Positions 29,428 to 39,041 of a stretch of 64,000 bases of DNA are shown here, in pieces. The notes below the pieces were generated by a model. It did not search any database. It saw only the letters and a list, made by a program, of their open reading frames with translations, and was not told the origin of the DNA. The position numbers and the translations under genes were made by a program. The first letter of the stretch is position 1; the number at the start of each line of letters is the position of its first letter. This DNA is from Acinetobacter tianfuensis (GTDB lineage Bacteria > Pseudomonadota > Gammaproteobacteria > Pseudomonadales > Moraxellaceae), in assembly GCF_003611465.1 (NCBI RefSeq), contig NZ_RAXV01000014.1:1-64000 (forward strand). The letters run 5' to 3'.

Positions 29428-31377
29428 TTGAATCAAATAACTAAAAAAACAAAACCTCTTTATGTTTTGTTTTTAATTTTAATTATCACATTTTTAGCTT
29501 ATTCACCAGGATTGTCTGGGGATTATGTTTTTGATGATATTGCAAATATTGTAGAAAATTCGAAAATAGCAATTACGTCTTTAGATTATATGAGTCTTAA
29601 AGCAGCTTTTTGGTCAGGCGATGCGGGCCCACTTGGTAGACCAATTAGTATGCTTAGTTTCGCACTAAATCATTATTTTACAGGTTTTGCCCCTTATTTT
29701 TTTAAGTTGACTAATCTAATCATCCATTTGATGAATGGAGTTGTATTATATTTTATTTCATTGAAATTATTTGAAAATATTAGTTTTAACAGGGGGGCGA
29801 GCAAAAAAAGTCAATATCTAGCCTTGATAGTAAGTGCTATTTGGTTAATACATCCATTAAATTTAACTAGTGTGCTTTATGTTGTTCAAAGAATGACGAG
29901 TCTTTCGACATTTTTTGGTTTATTGGCATTGTTAATATACTGTAATTGGAGAAGTAAGCCTTTAAAGTTGTCTAACTCAATTGTTCCATTCGTTGGTATT
30001 TTTCTTGCATTATGCTGTTCAGTTTTTAGTAAAGAGTCTGGGCTGCTTTTTATTGGATTGATTTATTGGGTTGAGCTTTGTATCTTTAAAGCAAGTGATT
30101 TTGAAAGAAAACCAATAGTATTCTTTGGAATAAAACTTAGTTATATTCTATGGTTAGGTATTGTTTTTACTATTTTGGGTTTGGTTTATATATCGTTGCC
30201 TTTTGTCGGGAATCCTAGTTTAGGTAATCGAGATTTTAATACAATAGAGCGGCTGTATAGCGAATCTAGAGTGATTTTTTATTATTTAAAAATGATATTT
30301 TTTCCATTACTTTCTGATTTAAGTTTATACCATGATGATTTTGAAATCTCAAAAAATATAACTACACCAATAACTACATTGTATTCAATTGTGGGTATTT
30401 TTTTTATAAGTATTTTTAGTTTATTTTTATTTAAAAAACTTCCATTAGTTTTGTTTTCGTGGGGTTGGTTTGTTATTTCCCATCTAATGGAGTCAACTTT
30501 TATAAGTTTGGAATTAATGCATGAGCATCGAAATTACTTTGCAAGTATAGGTTTTATTATTGCAGGTGTTTATGGTTTGTCTGAATGTAAGTTTAATAGA
30601 GTAAGGTCTTTAATTTATATTGTTTGTGCTATCTATATTTTGAATTTGGCTTTTACAACGTGGCAGCGTGCGGTTATTTGGTCAAATTTAGTTGATCATG
30701 CTGCGTTTGAAGTGACAATGCACCCTAGTTCAGATCGAGCAAATTATCAAATGGCTCGAATTTATTTAAAACTTATGGAAAAAGAACCCGAAAGAAAAGT
30801 CTATTATGCCGATCAAGCTATAAAGTATTTAATTCAAGCGCATGAAAGTTATAGGCCTGCGAATGGCTCATGGTTTGCGCAACTGCATTTGGCATCTTAT
30901 CTGGATAACCCTATTTCTGAAGGTATAATTCAACAATTAATATATAATTTAAAAAATCATCCTTTTTATAATAGTAATATTGGATTCTTAAGCGCTTTTA
31001 CACAGTGTCAAATACAGCAAAATTGTAACGTTCCTCATGATCAAGCAATCTTAATTATTGTGGCTGGTTTAAGTAATCCAACTGCTAGTTCGGATGTAAA
31101 GGCTGAAATTTATAAATTATTAGCTCAATATTTTGTTTCTGTAGCTGCAGATTATACAAAAGGTGAAGAATTTATACTTGATGCGTTAAAAAATAAAAAT
31201 GATGTGAGTGGAAATTTACTACTTGCTCAGATTTATAGAATGAAAGGAAATTATACGTTTGCTAGAAAGTACGTGCAAATTGCAAAAGAATTGGATGTAA
31301 GACAAAGCTGGTACAAAGAAATTTCTATTGAAAATAGAAATATTGAACATGCTGAATTGTTAGGAAATCAAAAGTGA
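29428..31377 (+). CDS. multi-pass GT-C/TMTC-like glycosyltransferase with helical C-terminal domain
   Basis: A 649-residue protein with about 10-12 membrane segments and a soluble, helical, TPR-like C-terminal third (about 430-649). The first extracytoplasmic loop has DYVFDDIANIVEN (DD near residues 36-37), followed by LGRPISMLSFALNHYFTG, HPLNLTSVLYVVQRMT, FSKESGLL and HEHRNYFAS. This set resembles the TMTC/GT-C O-mannosyltransferases, which take sugar from polyprenyl-phosphate donors. Directly following pilA, it is the best candidate for a pilin O-glycosyltransferase (inference). It is not a PglL/TfpO protein. TTG 29428 with GGGGA upstream is preferred over GTG 29413. Confidence 0.65.
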   Translation: MNQITKKTKPLYVLFLILIITFLAYSPGLSGDYVFDDIANIVENSKIAITSLDYMSLKAAFWSGDAGPLGRPISMLSFALNHYFTGFAPYFFKLTNLIIHLMNGVVLYFISLKLFENISFNRGASKKSQYLALIVSAIWLIHPLNLTSVLYVVQRMTSLSTFFGLLALLIYCNWRSKPLKLSNSIVPFVGIFLALCCSVFSKESGLLFIGLIYWVELCIFKASDFERKPIVFFGIKLSYILWLGIVFTILGLVYISLPFVGNPSLGNRDFNTIERLYSESRVIFYYLKMIFFPLLSDLSLYHDDFEISKNITTPITTLYSIVGIFFISIFSLFLFKKLPLVLFSWGWFVISHLMESTFISLELMHEHRNYFASIGFIIAGVYGLSECKFNRVRSLIYIVCAIYILNLAFTTWQRAVIWSNLVDHAAFEVTMHPSSDRANYQMARIYLKLMEKEPERKVYYADQAIKYLIQAHESYRPANGSWFAQLHLASYLDNPISEGIIQQLIYNLKNHPFYNSNIGFLSAFTQCQIQQNCNVPHDQAILIIVAGLSNPTASSDVKAEIYKLLAQYFVSVAADYTKGEEFILDALKNKNDVSGNLLLAQIYRMKGNYTFARKYVQIAKELDVRQSWYKEISIENRNIEHAELLGNQK

Positions 31378-32225
31378 AAATTAGTGTTGTACTTCCTGCT
31401 AAAAATGAGGCTGGGGCTATTGGGGATACAATATTGAGTATTATTAGGCTCAATAAGGTTGATGAGATTATTGTCGTTAATGATGGTTCAACGGATAAGA
31501 CGGCAAATATAGCAGAGCAAGCTGGTGCTAAGGTTATTCATCATCCTTATTCTAAGGGGAATGGTGCAGCAATTAAGACTGGTGCTAGAAATGCAACGGG
31601 CGATATCATTATATTTATGGATGCAGATGGGCAACATGATGCTAATGATATTAAAGAATTAATAAAAAAAATTGAACAAGGATATGATCTCGTTGTTGGT
31701 GCTCGTCAAAAAGGTTCACAAGCAAGTATAGGTCGTGGAATAGCAAATAAGCTTTATAATCATTTAGCAACATATATGTCTGATCATCCTGTAGAAGACT
31801 TAACATCGGGCTTTCGAGCAGTACGGGCAGCAAAATTTAGAGAATTTATTTATCTTTTGCCGAATGGCTTTTCTTATCCAACCACCAGTACCATGGCATT
31901 CTTTAGAGCGGGATATTCTGTAAGTTATGTTCCAATACATGCAGCAAAAAGAATTGGGAAAAGCCATATTCATCCAGTAAAAGATAGCGTTCGATTTTTT
32001 ATTATTATTTTTAAAATTGCGACTTTATACTCACCATTAAAGATGTTTTTACCTTTTGCTGTGTTGTTGTTTCTATTAGCAACTGGTTGGTATGGTTATA
32101 CATTATATGAGTATCAAAGATTCACCAATATGAGTGCTTTACTTTATACAGGAAGTATTATGATTTTTCTGATGGGACTGATTTCAGAGCAAATTACAGC
32201 ATTGATGTATAAGAAAGAAGATTGA
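31374..32225 (+). CDS. DPM-synthase-like GT2 glycosyltransferase
   Basis: The 283-residue protein has a GT-A catalytic domain with VVNDGSTDKT and the metal-binding DADGQHDA (DADxQH is typical of dolichol-phosphate mannose/glucose synthases). Two C-terminal membrane segments (about 215-275) follow. The family makes polyprenyl-phosphate monosaccharides on the cytoplasmic side. The GTG start overlaps the stop of the GT-C gene (GTGA) and has AGGA seven bases upstream, so the two are tightly coupled. A natural inference is that it supplies the lipid-linked sugar used by the upstream enzyme. The sugar itself cannot be read from the sequence. Confidence 0.8.
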   Translation: MKISVVLPAKNEAGAIGDTILSIIRLNKVDEIIVVNDGSTDKTANIAEQAGAKVIHHPYSKGNGAAIKTGARNATGDIIIFMDADGQHDANDIKELIKKIEQGYDLVVGARQKGSQASIGRGIANKLYNHLATYMSDHPVEDLTSGFRAVRAAKFREFIYLLPNGFSYPTTSTMAFFRAGYSVSYVPIHAAKRIGKSHIHPVKDSVRFFIIIFKIATLYSPLKMFLPFAVLLFLLATGWYGYTLYEYQRFTNMSALLYTGSIMIFLMGLISEQITALMYKKED

Positions 32226-33943
32226 GGCTTATTTTGGATAACTCAATTTTTAAAATATGGAAAATATTAACTCCTCTAGATAAAAAAAAATTAGGAGTGG
32301 TTTCAATTTTAGTTGTTTTTATGACAATTATTGAATCTATAGGTGTTGTTTCTATAATGCCATTTTTGGCTGTATTGGCTAATCCAGAAAATGTGCAACA
32401 AAATTTTGTATTAAAAAAATTATATACATTATTAGGTGTGAGTAATAATAATCAGTTTGTGATTTATTTGGGTGTTATTTCACTTGTTATAGTTGTGTTT
32501 TCAGCAATTTTGAAAATATTAACACAATATGCCTTGAATCGTTTTTCAAGTTTACAAAGGCATTATTTTTCTAGCCGTCTACTTAGGGTTTATTTAAAGC
32601 AAAATTATAGTTTTTTTATTCAAAGAAATAGCGCTGATTTAGCGAAAATTTTATTGAATGATGTGGATCAAGTAGTTTGGGGGGTCATTAAGCCTGTATT
32701 GTCGATACTGTCTTATGGCTTAATTATTGTTGCAATGATTATATTGCTTATTTTTTATGATCCAATGATGGCTTTAACGACTGCTGGGGTAATTGTTAGT
32801 TTTTATGCCTTGATGTTTTATGTCGTCAAAAATTTTATGAAAAGAATTAGTCAAGAATTTTCAATATCGAATAAGGAAAGATATCAAAGTTGTCAGGAAG
32901 TCTTTGGTGGCATAAAAGATGTGATGATTAATCATGCACATGATTATTATTATCAGCGATTTGATAGAAACTCTAGGGTTTATGCTAGGCATTATGCTTC
33001 ACATGAATCTTTAGGGCAAATTCCTCTTCATATTATTGAAACTATTGGTTATGGCTGTTTAATAACCTTAGCAATATTTTTAGTTTTACAAGATTATAGT
33101 GTGGGAACAATATTACCTGTTATAGGTTTGTATGGCGTTGCCGCATATAGAATGCTGCCAGCAGCACAAAATATATATCGTGCTGTAACAACTTATAAAT
33201 TCTCTCAACATATTTTAAATGGTGTGATTCATGAATTTGAATTGGACTCAAATAAAAATAATTCTTATAAAGATACAAAGCAAATAGGGTTTAGCTCTAG
33301 TTTGGAGTTGGTGGATGTATGTTTTGAGTACCCCAATTATCCAGATAAAAAAATTCTCAAAAATATTAGTCTAAAAATTGATAAGAACAGTAGTCTTGGA
33401 ATTACAGGTAAAAGTGGATCGGGTAAAAGTACTTTGATGGATATTATGTTGGGTCTTTTACAGCCAACATCAGGTATTTTAAAAGTAGATGGTAAGGTTA
33501 TAAATCAAGAAAATGTACGAAATTGGCAAAGCTTAGTGAGTTATGTACCTCAGTTTATTTATTTGGCAGACATGACTATTGCTGAAAATATTGCTTTTGG
33601 TGTTCCCAAAGATCAAATAGACTTTGAAATGGTAAATAATGCTGCAAAACTTGCTCAAATAGATGATTTTATTACTCAAAATTTGAAAGATGATTATAAT
33701 ACGGTGATAGGGGAGCGCGGTATTTTATTGTCTGGTGGCCAACGGCAACGACTTGGAATTGCTCGAGCACTATATAAACAACCGCAAGTAATTTTTATGG
33801 ATGAAGCAACGAGTGCTTTAGATACTGAAACTGAAAAAGCTGTAAATGAAGCAATTCAAAGTCTAAATGGAAAAATGACAATGGTGATTATTGCACATCG
33901 TGAAAGTGCGGTGGCGAAGTGTGACTGTATTTTGAAGTTATAA
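32222..33943 (+). CDS. ABC-type lipid-linked oligosaccharide flippase, PglK-like
   Basis: A 573-residue half-transporter: six membrane helices (to about residue 320), then one nucleotide-binding domain with Walker A GKSGSGKST, signature LSGGQRQR and Walker B VIFMDEATSALD. The overall layout and the early sequence (ILTPLDKKKLGVVSI) resemble PglK/WlaB, which flips undecaprenyl-diphosphate oligosaccharides across the inner membrane. It overlaps the preceding gene at a TTGA. A second TTG at 32234 with GAGG in front is an alternative start. Its presence argues that the locus also builds an oligosaccharide, not only a monosaccharide donor. Confidence 0.8.
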   Translation: MRLILDNSIFKIWKILTPLDKKKLGVVSILVVFMTIIESIGVVSIMPFLAVLANPENVQQNFVLKKLYTLLGVSNNNQFVIYLGVISLVIVVFSAILKILTQYALNRFSSLQRHYFSSRLLRVYLKQNYSFFIQRNSADLAKILLNDVDQVVWGVIKPVLSILSYGLIIVAMIILLIFYDPMMALTTAGVIVSFYALMFYVVKNFMKRISQEFSISNKERYQSCQEVFGGIKDVMINHAHDYYYQRFDRNSRVYARHYASHESLGQIPLHIIETIGYGCLITLAIFLVLQDYSVGTILPVIGLYGVAAYRMLPAAQNIYRAVTTYKFSQHILNGVIHEFELDSNKNNSYKDTKQIGFSSSLELVDVCFEYPNYPDKKILKNISLKIDKNSSLGITGKSGSGKSTLMDIMLGLLQPTSGILKVDGKVINQENVRNWQSLVSYVPQFIYLADMTIAENIAFGVPKDQIDFEMVNNAAKLAQIDDFITQNLKDDYNTVIGERGILLSGGQRQRLGIARALYKQPQVIFMDEATSALDTETEKAVNEAIQSLNGKMTMVIIAHRESAVAKCDCILKL

Positions 33944-33957
33944 TTGATGGGCTAATT

Positions 33958-35130
33958 ATGAAGTTTATTAAGTCTTTTTTTAAAATAGTAAGGAATTGGT
34001 ATTTTAATAGAACTGTTAGCAATTACTATGGGACAAACTTTAAGAAAAATGTTTTAATTTCGTATATTACTCTCCCATTTTATAAAAACTATGTATCTCA
34101 TACTAATAGTTTTGAAGCTCTAACAGCAGCAAAGATCTTTAATGAGTTAGGATATAATGTTGATATCCTATTTTATAAAAATAAAATTAATGATTTAAAG
34201 AAATATGATGTTATTTATGGTTTTGGTGATGTGTTCGAACAGGTTGTCAAAAAAAACTTAAACCCTACGCTGATTTACTATGGTACAGGAATGCATGTGT
34301 GTCATCAGAATATGAAAACACTTGAACGAATGCATGATGTGCATCAAAAAAAAGATGTATGGTTGCCAAAATCTATGAGATATGTACGTGAATCTTGGTC
34401 ATACCAAACTACGATTGCTCATGCAATTATTGCTTTAGGTAATGAGGTTTGTGAAAAAAGCTATAGAAAACATACGGATATTAGTAAGATATATTCTTTA
34501 CGTGCTCCTTATTTTCATACTATAAAAAATAATCTTATTTATGAAAGAAAGGAGAGTTCAAAAAATAAATTTTTATGGTTTGGTAGCTCTGGACTAATTC
34601 ATAAAGGGTTAGATTTATGTCTAGAATATTTTAAGTTAAATAAAACAGTTGAATTGCATATTTGTGGGAATATTTTATCAGAACCAGATTTTGTGAAAGT
34701 ATATTATGAAGAGCTATATAGGACAAAAAATATATTTACTTATGGTTTTATTGATATTAATTCCGAGAAATTCAAAGAAATTTTATTAACTTGTAGCTTT
34801 ATTATTTTTCCTTCTTGTTCTGAAGGTGGCTCTCCATCTGTAGTGACTTGCGTTGGTAATGGTGGCTTAATACCTATAGTTACTAAGGAAACGAGCTTTA
34901 GCACAGGCTATGAAATTATAATTGATAATTATTCTTTGAAAGGTATAGAAGATGCGATTCATAGTGTTACAAGCTTAAACTTTGAAAAGATTAAGGCTTT
35001 GCAGGAATATAATCAGCAATTTGTTTTAAAAAATAACTCTCAAGATAAATATTTGAAAGATATGAGGATGATTATTAATAATATAATCGAACCAACTATG
35101 GATGGCTGTGCTAATGTATCAAATTTGTAG
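33958..35130 (+). CDS. glycosyltransferase, GT-B (GT4-like)
   Basis: A 390-residue protein without membrane segments. The C-terminal half has the GT-B donor-domain pattern (FLWFGSSGLIHKGLDLCLEY, then SFIIFPSCSEGGSPSVVTCV), in which the usual EX7E region is present in modified form. It presumably transfers a sugar from a nucleotide donor to the lipid-linked glycan. Acceptor and sugar are unknown. Codon use is very AT-rich compared with the flanking core genes. It overlaps the following methyltransferase by 29 bases. Confidence 0.65.
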   Translation: MKFIKSFFKIVRNWYFNRTVSNYYGTNFKKNVLISYITLPFYKNYVSHTNSFEALTAAKIFNELGYNVDILFYKNKINDLKKYDVIYGFGDVFEQVVKKNLNPTLIYYGTGMHVCHQNMKTLERMHDVHQKKDVWLPKSMRYVRESWSYQTTIAHAIIALGNEVCEKSYRKHTDISKIYSLRAPYFHTIKNNLIYERKESSKNKFLWFGSSGLIHKGLDLCLEYFKLNKTVELHICGNILSEPDFVKVYYEELYRTKNIFTYGFIDINSEKFKEILLTCSFIIFPSCSEGGSPSVVTCVGNGGLIPIVTKETSFSTGYEIIIDNYSLKGIEDAIHSVTSLNFEKIKALQEYNQQFVLKNNSQDKYLKDMRMIINNIIEPTMDGCANVSNL

Positions 35131-35887
35131 AGTCTGTCAACATGCACAAAGTAGATATATATTTCAAGGTCAGTTACTTAATCATGTAGTCAAATATTAT
35201 GAGTGCCCTATTTGTGAATTTGTGCAAACAGAAAATCCATATTGGTTGGAAAAAGCATATGATTCAGCCATTAATGATGTTGATACTGGTATTATAAAAA
35301 GAAATCAGATGTGCTCAAAGAGGGCAACAAATTTATGTGCCCTTCTAAATATAAAAGATGAAACTATATTAGATTATGCTGGTGGTTATGGTATTTTTAC
35401 TCGGTTAATGAGAGATGTCGGCTTCAATGTACTTTGGAAGGATAAATATTGTGATAATTTATTGGCTAAAGGTTTTGGTTATGATGGGCAGAATATCAAA
35501 CTATTGACTGCTTTTGAAGTATTTGAACATCTGGAAAGCCCTATTCATACACTGGATGAAATGTTTAGTATTTCTTCAAATATTTTCTTTTCTACTTTGC
35601 TAATTCCAGAACCAACCCCCAAAATTGAAGATTGGTGGTATTATGGTCAAAGACATGGGCAACATATTGGTTTTTATAGGAAAAAAACTTTGGAGTATTT
35701 GGCGAAAAAATATAATAAAAATTTATACTCATATAACGCTGAAATACATTTATTTTCAGAGGTGAAAATCTCAAAGTTATTTTATATGATTTTCATGAAG
35801 TTCTATAAGTTATTCTATATTTATACTCAAAGGAGAGTTTCTTCAAGAATATGGAATGATTATATTGAGGTTGGAGAAAGAAAATGA
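35102..35887 (+). CDS. SAM-dependent methyltransferase with N-terminal zinc-ribbon-like motif
   Basis: The 261-residue protein starts with two CxxC pairs (CRVC and CPIC), then has a class I methyltransferase motif LDYAGGYGIFTRLM (about 88) and the central FEVFEHLESP. This resembles the class of enzymes that methylate nucleotide sugars or glycan ends. It probably modifies a sugar of the locus (inference). An ATG at 35114 (MYQICRVC) is as plausible as 35102. Its stop overlaps the next start (ATGA). Confidence 0.65.
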   Translation: MAVLMYQICRVCQHAQSRYIFQGQLLNHVVKYYECPICEFVQTENPYWLEKAYDSAINDVDTGIIKRNQMCSKRATNLCALLNIKDETILDYAGGYGIFTRLMRDVGFNVLWKDKYCDNLLAKGFGYDGQNIKLLTAFEVFEHLESPIHTLDEMFSISSNIFFSTLLIPEPTPKIEDWWYYGQRHGQHIGFYRKKTLEYLAKKYNKNLYSYNAEIHLFSEVKISKLFYMIFMKFYKLFYIYTQRRVSSRIWNDYIEVGERK

Positions 35888-36966
35888 ATATAAAGTTTGA
35901 TCCTGCAATTTTTTGCAGTCAAAGGTTTGGAGGTATTTCTAGGTATTTTTTTGAACTGTCGAATGAGATTAAAGCTTTAAATAAAAATGATGATATTAAG
36001 ATAGTAGCTCCATTGTATACTAATGAATATATTAGGGAGTCTAAATTTACCAAAGGGTATTATTGGGGGGGGTATCCGAAATATACCAATCATTTGTATA
36101 AGTATTTAAATTACTTTATAGATGCTTTGGATGATAAAGTGTTTTCATATGACATTTGTCATATGACTTATTATAAGCCATATGTTAATAAATCAAAGTC
36201 TAAAAAAGTTATTACAGTTTATGACATGATTCATGAGATATTTCCTGATAACTTTAATGCAAATGATAGAACTAGAAAAAATAAATTAACTTCTATCAAT
36301 GCTAGTGATCATATAATTTGTATTTCTGAAAGTACTAAGTTTGATTTGGTTAATATATTAAATATTCCTGAGGAGAAAATTTCTGTTATACACTTAGGGG
36401 TTGGTCTAGATGTTGGTGCGTTGGTGGAGAGAAAAGATGATTATATATTATATGTAGGTTCGCGTGGTGGATACAAGAATTTTAATAATTTTGTTAAAGC
36501 TTATTCCATGAATATCTCATTAAAAAATAAAATAAAATTATATGTTTTTGGCGGTGGATTATTTTCAAAAGAAGAGCTAAGTCTATTTAATAGTTTAGGT
36601 ATTAATGAGAAATATATTATTCATGTGGGAAATGACGATCTTGTATTAGATGGTTTATATAAGAATGCTTTAGCTTTTGTATATCCATCTTTATATGAGG
36701 GGTTTGGGTTGCCTCCATTAGAAGCAATGATTAGGGGCTGTCCGGTAGTGGTTAGTAATACTAGTTCTATTCCAGAAGTAGTGGGGGATGCTGGTTTATA
36801 TTTTAATCCTAATTCAGTAGACGATATGAGTGAGGCCTTATCTAAAATTATTTTTGATACAAATTTGAGAGAGTTACTTGTAGCTGAGGGTATCGAGCAC
36901 GCAAAAAAATTTACTTGGAAAAATTGCGCTATACGGACTAGAGAAGTTTATGAGAGTTTACTTTGA
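35884..36966 (+). CDS. glycosyltransferase family 4
   Basis: A 360-residue GT-B enzyme with an N-terminal acceptor domain (FGGISRYFFELSNE) and a C-terminal donor domain with YVGSRGGYKNF and EGFGLPPLEAM (EX7E motif). This profile is common among mannosyl-, rhamnosyl- and fucosyltransferases using GDP-sugars, which fits the GDP-sugar genes that follow. The substrate is inferred, not seen. It is joined to its neighbours by four-base overlaps on both sides. Confidence 0.8.
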   Translation: MNIKFDPAIFCSQRFGGISRYFFELSNEIKALNKNDDIKIVAPLYTNEYIRESKFTKGYYWGGYPKYTNHLYKYLNYFIDALDDKVFSYDICHMTYYKPYVNKSKSKKVITVYDMIHEIFPDNFNANDRTRKNKLTSINASDHIICISESTKFDLVNILNIPEEKISVIHLGVGLDVGALVERKDDYILYVGSRGGYKNFNNFVKAYSMNISLKNKIKLYVFGGGLFSKEELSLFNSLGINEKYIIHVGNDDLVLDGLYKNALAFVYPSLYEGFGLPPLEAMIRGCPVVVSNTSSIPEVVGDAGLYFNPNSVDDMSEALSKIIFDTNLRELLVAEGIEHAKKFTWKNCAIRTREVYESLL

Positions 36967-37910
36967 ATAAGACAGCATTGATTTTTGGGGTATCTGGTCA
37001 AGATGGTGCTTATCTTGCAAAATTTTTACTTGATCGGGGGTATTCTGTTTATGGTACTTCTCGGCAGACTTATATTGATAATTTTTATAAACTTAACATT
37101 AGCCACTTAGTTCATATATTTAATGTTAATCTCGAATCATATTTTGAAATTGAACAGCTTATTATTTCTATTAATCCTAATGAAATCTATTATTTAGCAA
37201 GCCAATCCTCAGTTGCTATGTCATTTAAATTGCCAGCAGAAACAATTAAGAGTTGTACTTTGGGATTGCTTAATATTCTTGAAACTTGTCGAAATCATCA
37301 GGTTAAGACAAAGATTTATAATGCAGGCTCAAGTGAGTGTTTCGGTGATAGTTTAGGAATACCAATTTGCGAAAAAACTATTTTTGCACCTAAAAGCCCA
37401 TATGCTATTGGAAAATCCTCTAGCCATTGGCTAGTACAGACATATAGAGATGCATATTCAATGTTTGTATGCACTGGTTTTTTATTTAATCATGAGTCGA
37501 GATTGAGACCTGATACGTTCGTTACTAAGAAAATCATATCTACAGCTCAGCGGATTGTTGCAGGTTCAAAAGAAACTCTTATCTTGGGCCGTCTTGATAT
37601 TTATAGAGATTGGGGTTTTGCTCCAGAATATGTGGAAGCTATGTGGAAAATTTTGCAGGCTCAAGAACCAGATGACTTTATTATTGCGACTGGTGTCAGT
37701 TATTCTTTGAAAGATTTTGTGATTAATGTTTTTGAAAATCTAAATTTAGATTGGGAAAAATATACCCGACAATCGGAAGAGTTTTTTAGACCTAATGAGT
37801 TGCTTGTTAGTCGGGCAGATCCATCTAAAGCAGAGCAAAAATTAAAATGGAGAGCTCAAAAAACAATGCCAGAGACAGTTAAATGTATGCTTTATGAATT
37901 GGATAAATAA
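36963..37910 (+). CDS. GDP-mannose 4,6-dehydratase paralogue (short)
   Basis: A 315-residue extended short-chain dehydrogenase with the NAD(P)-binding GVSGQDGAYLAKFLL, the catalytic Ser-Glu region AGSSECFG and SPYAIGK (YxxxK). It also has NHES and RDWGFAPEYVEAMW, all hallmarks of GDP-mannose 4,6-dehydratases. It is about 60 residues shorter than the second dehydratase downstream. It could be a true dehydratase or a reductase of the GDP-4-keto-6-deoxymannose branch. The TTG start overlaps the previous stop (TTGA). Confidence 0.7.
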   Translation: MNKTALIFGVSGQDGAYLAKFLLDRGYSVYGTSRQTYIDNFYKLNISHLVHIFNVNLESYFEIEQLIISINPNEIYYLASQSSVAMSFKLPAETIKSCTLGLLNILETCRNHQVKTKIYNAGSSECFGDSLGIPICEKTIFAPKSPYAIGKSSSHWLVQTYRDAYSMFVCTGFLFNHESRLRPDTFVTKKIISTAQRIVAGSKETLILGRLDIYRDWGFAPEYVEAMWKILQAQEPDDFIIATGVSYSLKDFVINVFENLNLDWEKYTRQSEEFFRPNELLVSRADPSKAEQKLKWRAQKTMPETVKCMLYELDK

Positions 37911-37919
37911 GGGATGGAA

Positions 37920-39038
37920 ATGAAAAAAGCGCTCATCACTGGAATAACTGGTCAAGATGGTTCATATTTGGCTGAGTTTTTATTAGAAAAGGGTTATGAA
38001 GTGCATGGCATAAAGAGACGCGCTTCAAACTTTAATACACAGCGAATAGATCATATTTACCAAGATCCGCATGTGGATCATCAACGCTTAGTACTTCACT
38101 ACGGAGATTTGACTGATTCATCAAACTTAACGCGTATTATCAATGAAGTACAGCCAGATGAGATTTATAACTTGGCTGCACAATCTCACGTGGCGGTCAG
38201 TTTTGAATCTTCTGAATATACTGCGGACGTCGATGCATTAGGTACATTGCGCTTATTAGAGGCTATTCGTTTTTTGGGTTTAGAGAAAAAAACCAAATTT
38301 TATCAAGCCTCGACTTCTGAATTGTATGGTTTGGTACAAGAAACTCCGCAAAAAGAAACGACACCATTTTACCCGCGGTCACCATATGCAGTAGCTAAAT
38401 TATATGCATATTGGATCACAGTGAACTATCGTGAAGCCTATGGCATGTTTGCCTGTAATGGAATTTTGTTTAATCACGAATCTCCGAGACGCGGAGAAAC
38501 CTTTGTAACACGTAAAATCACCCGATCATTTGCCAATATGGCTGTAGGTCTAGAAGAATGTTTATATCTAGGGAATATGGACGCACTGCGAGATTGGGGG
38601 CATGCTAAAGACTATGTGCAAATGCAGTGGATGATGTTGCAACAGGATCAGCCACAAGATTACGTTATCGCCACTGGAGAACAGTATAGCGTTCGTCAGT
38701 TTGTAGAATGGTCAGCAAGCGAACTTGGCATTCAGCTGCGTTTTGAGGGGGAAGGCATTGAGGAGGTGGGTATTATTGAATCAATTCACTCAGAACAATG
38801 CCCTGCTTTAGAAATAGGGCAAATTATTGTAAGAGTTGATCCAAGATATTTTCGACCTGCAGAAGTTGAAACTCTACTGGGTGATGCAACAAAAGCAGAA
38901 CAAGAATTAGGCTGGAAAGCTAAAATTAGTGTCAAAGAGTTATGTGCAGAAATGATTCAACATGATTTAAAAGCAGCGCAAAAAAATTCTTTATTAAAAC
39001 AGCATGGTTTTACTATAGATGTTTCTTTGGAAAAATAA
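37920..39038 (+). CDS. gmd: GDP-mannose 4,6-dehydratase
   Basis: Gmd converts GDP-D-mannose to GDP-4-keto-6-deoxy-D-mannose. The 372-residue protein has the Rossmann motif [19 protein letters not shown], the active-site [17 protein letters not shown] (YxxxK) and [19 protein letters not shown] 37920 is favoured because AAGGG lies six bases before it and [14 protein letters not shown] is the normal start; an in-frame ATG at 37914 has no room for a ribosome site. Base composition is less AT-rich than the preceding six genes. Confidence 0.95.
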   Translation: MKKALITGITGQDGSYLAEFLLEKGYEVHGIKRRASNFNTQRIDHIYQDPHVDHQRLVLHYGDLTDSSNLTRIINEVQPDEIYNLAAQSHVAVSFESSEYTADVDALGTLRLLEAIRFLGLEKKTKFYQASTSELYGLVQETPQKETTPFYPRSPYAVAKLYAYWITVNYREAYGMFACNGILFNHESPRRGETFVTRKITRSFANMAVGLEECLYLGNMDALRDWGHAKDYVQMQWMMLQQDQPQDYVIATGEQYSVRQFVEWSASELGIQLRFEGEGIEEVGIIESIHSEQCPALEIGQIIVRVDPRYFRPAEVETLLGDATKAEQELGWKAKISVKELCAEMIQHDLKAAQKNSLLKQHGFTIDVSLEK

Positions 39039-39041
39039 GTT

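Noticed and set aside
29428..31377. TfpO/PglL (Wzy_C-type) pilin oligosaccharyltransferase
   Set aside because: The motifs and the helical C-terminal third fit TMTC/GT-C proteins better, and the pilin lacks the C-terminal serine.
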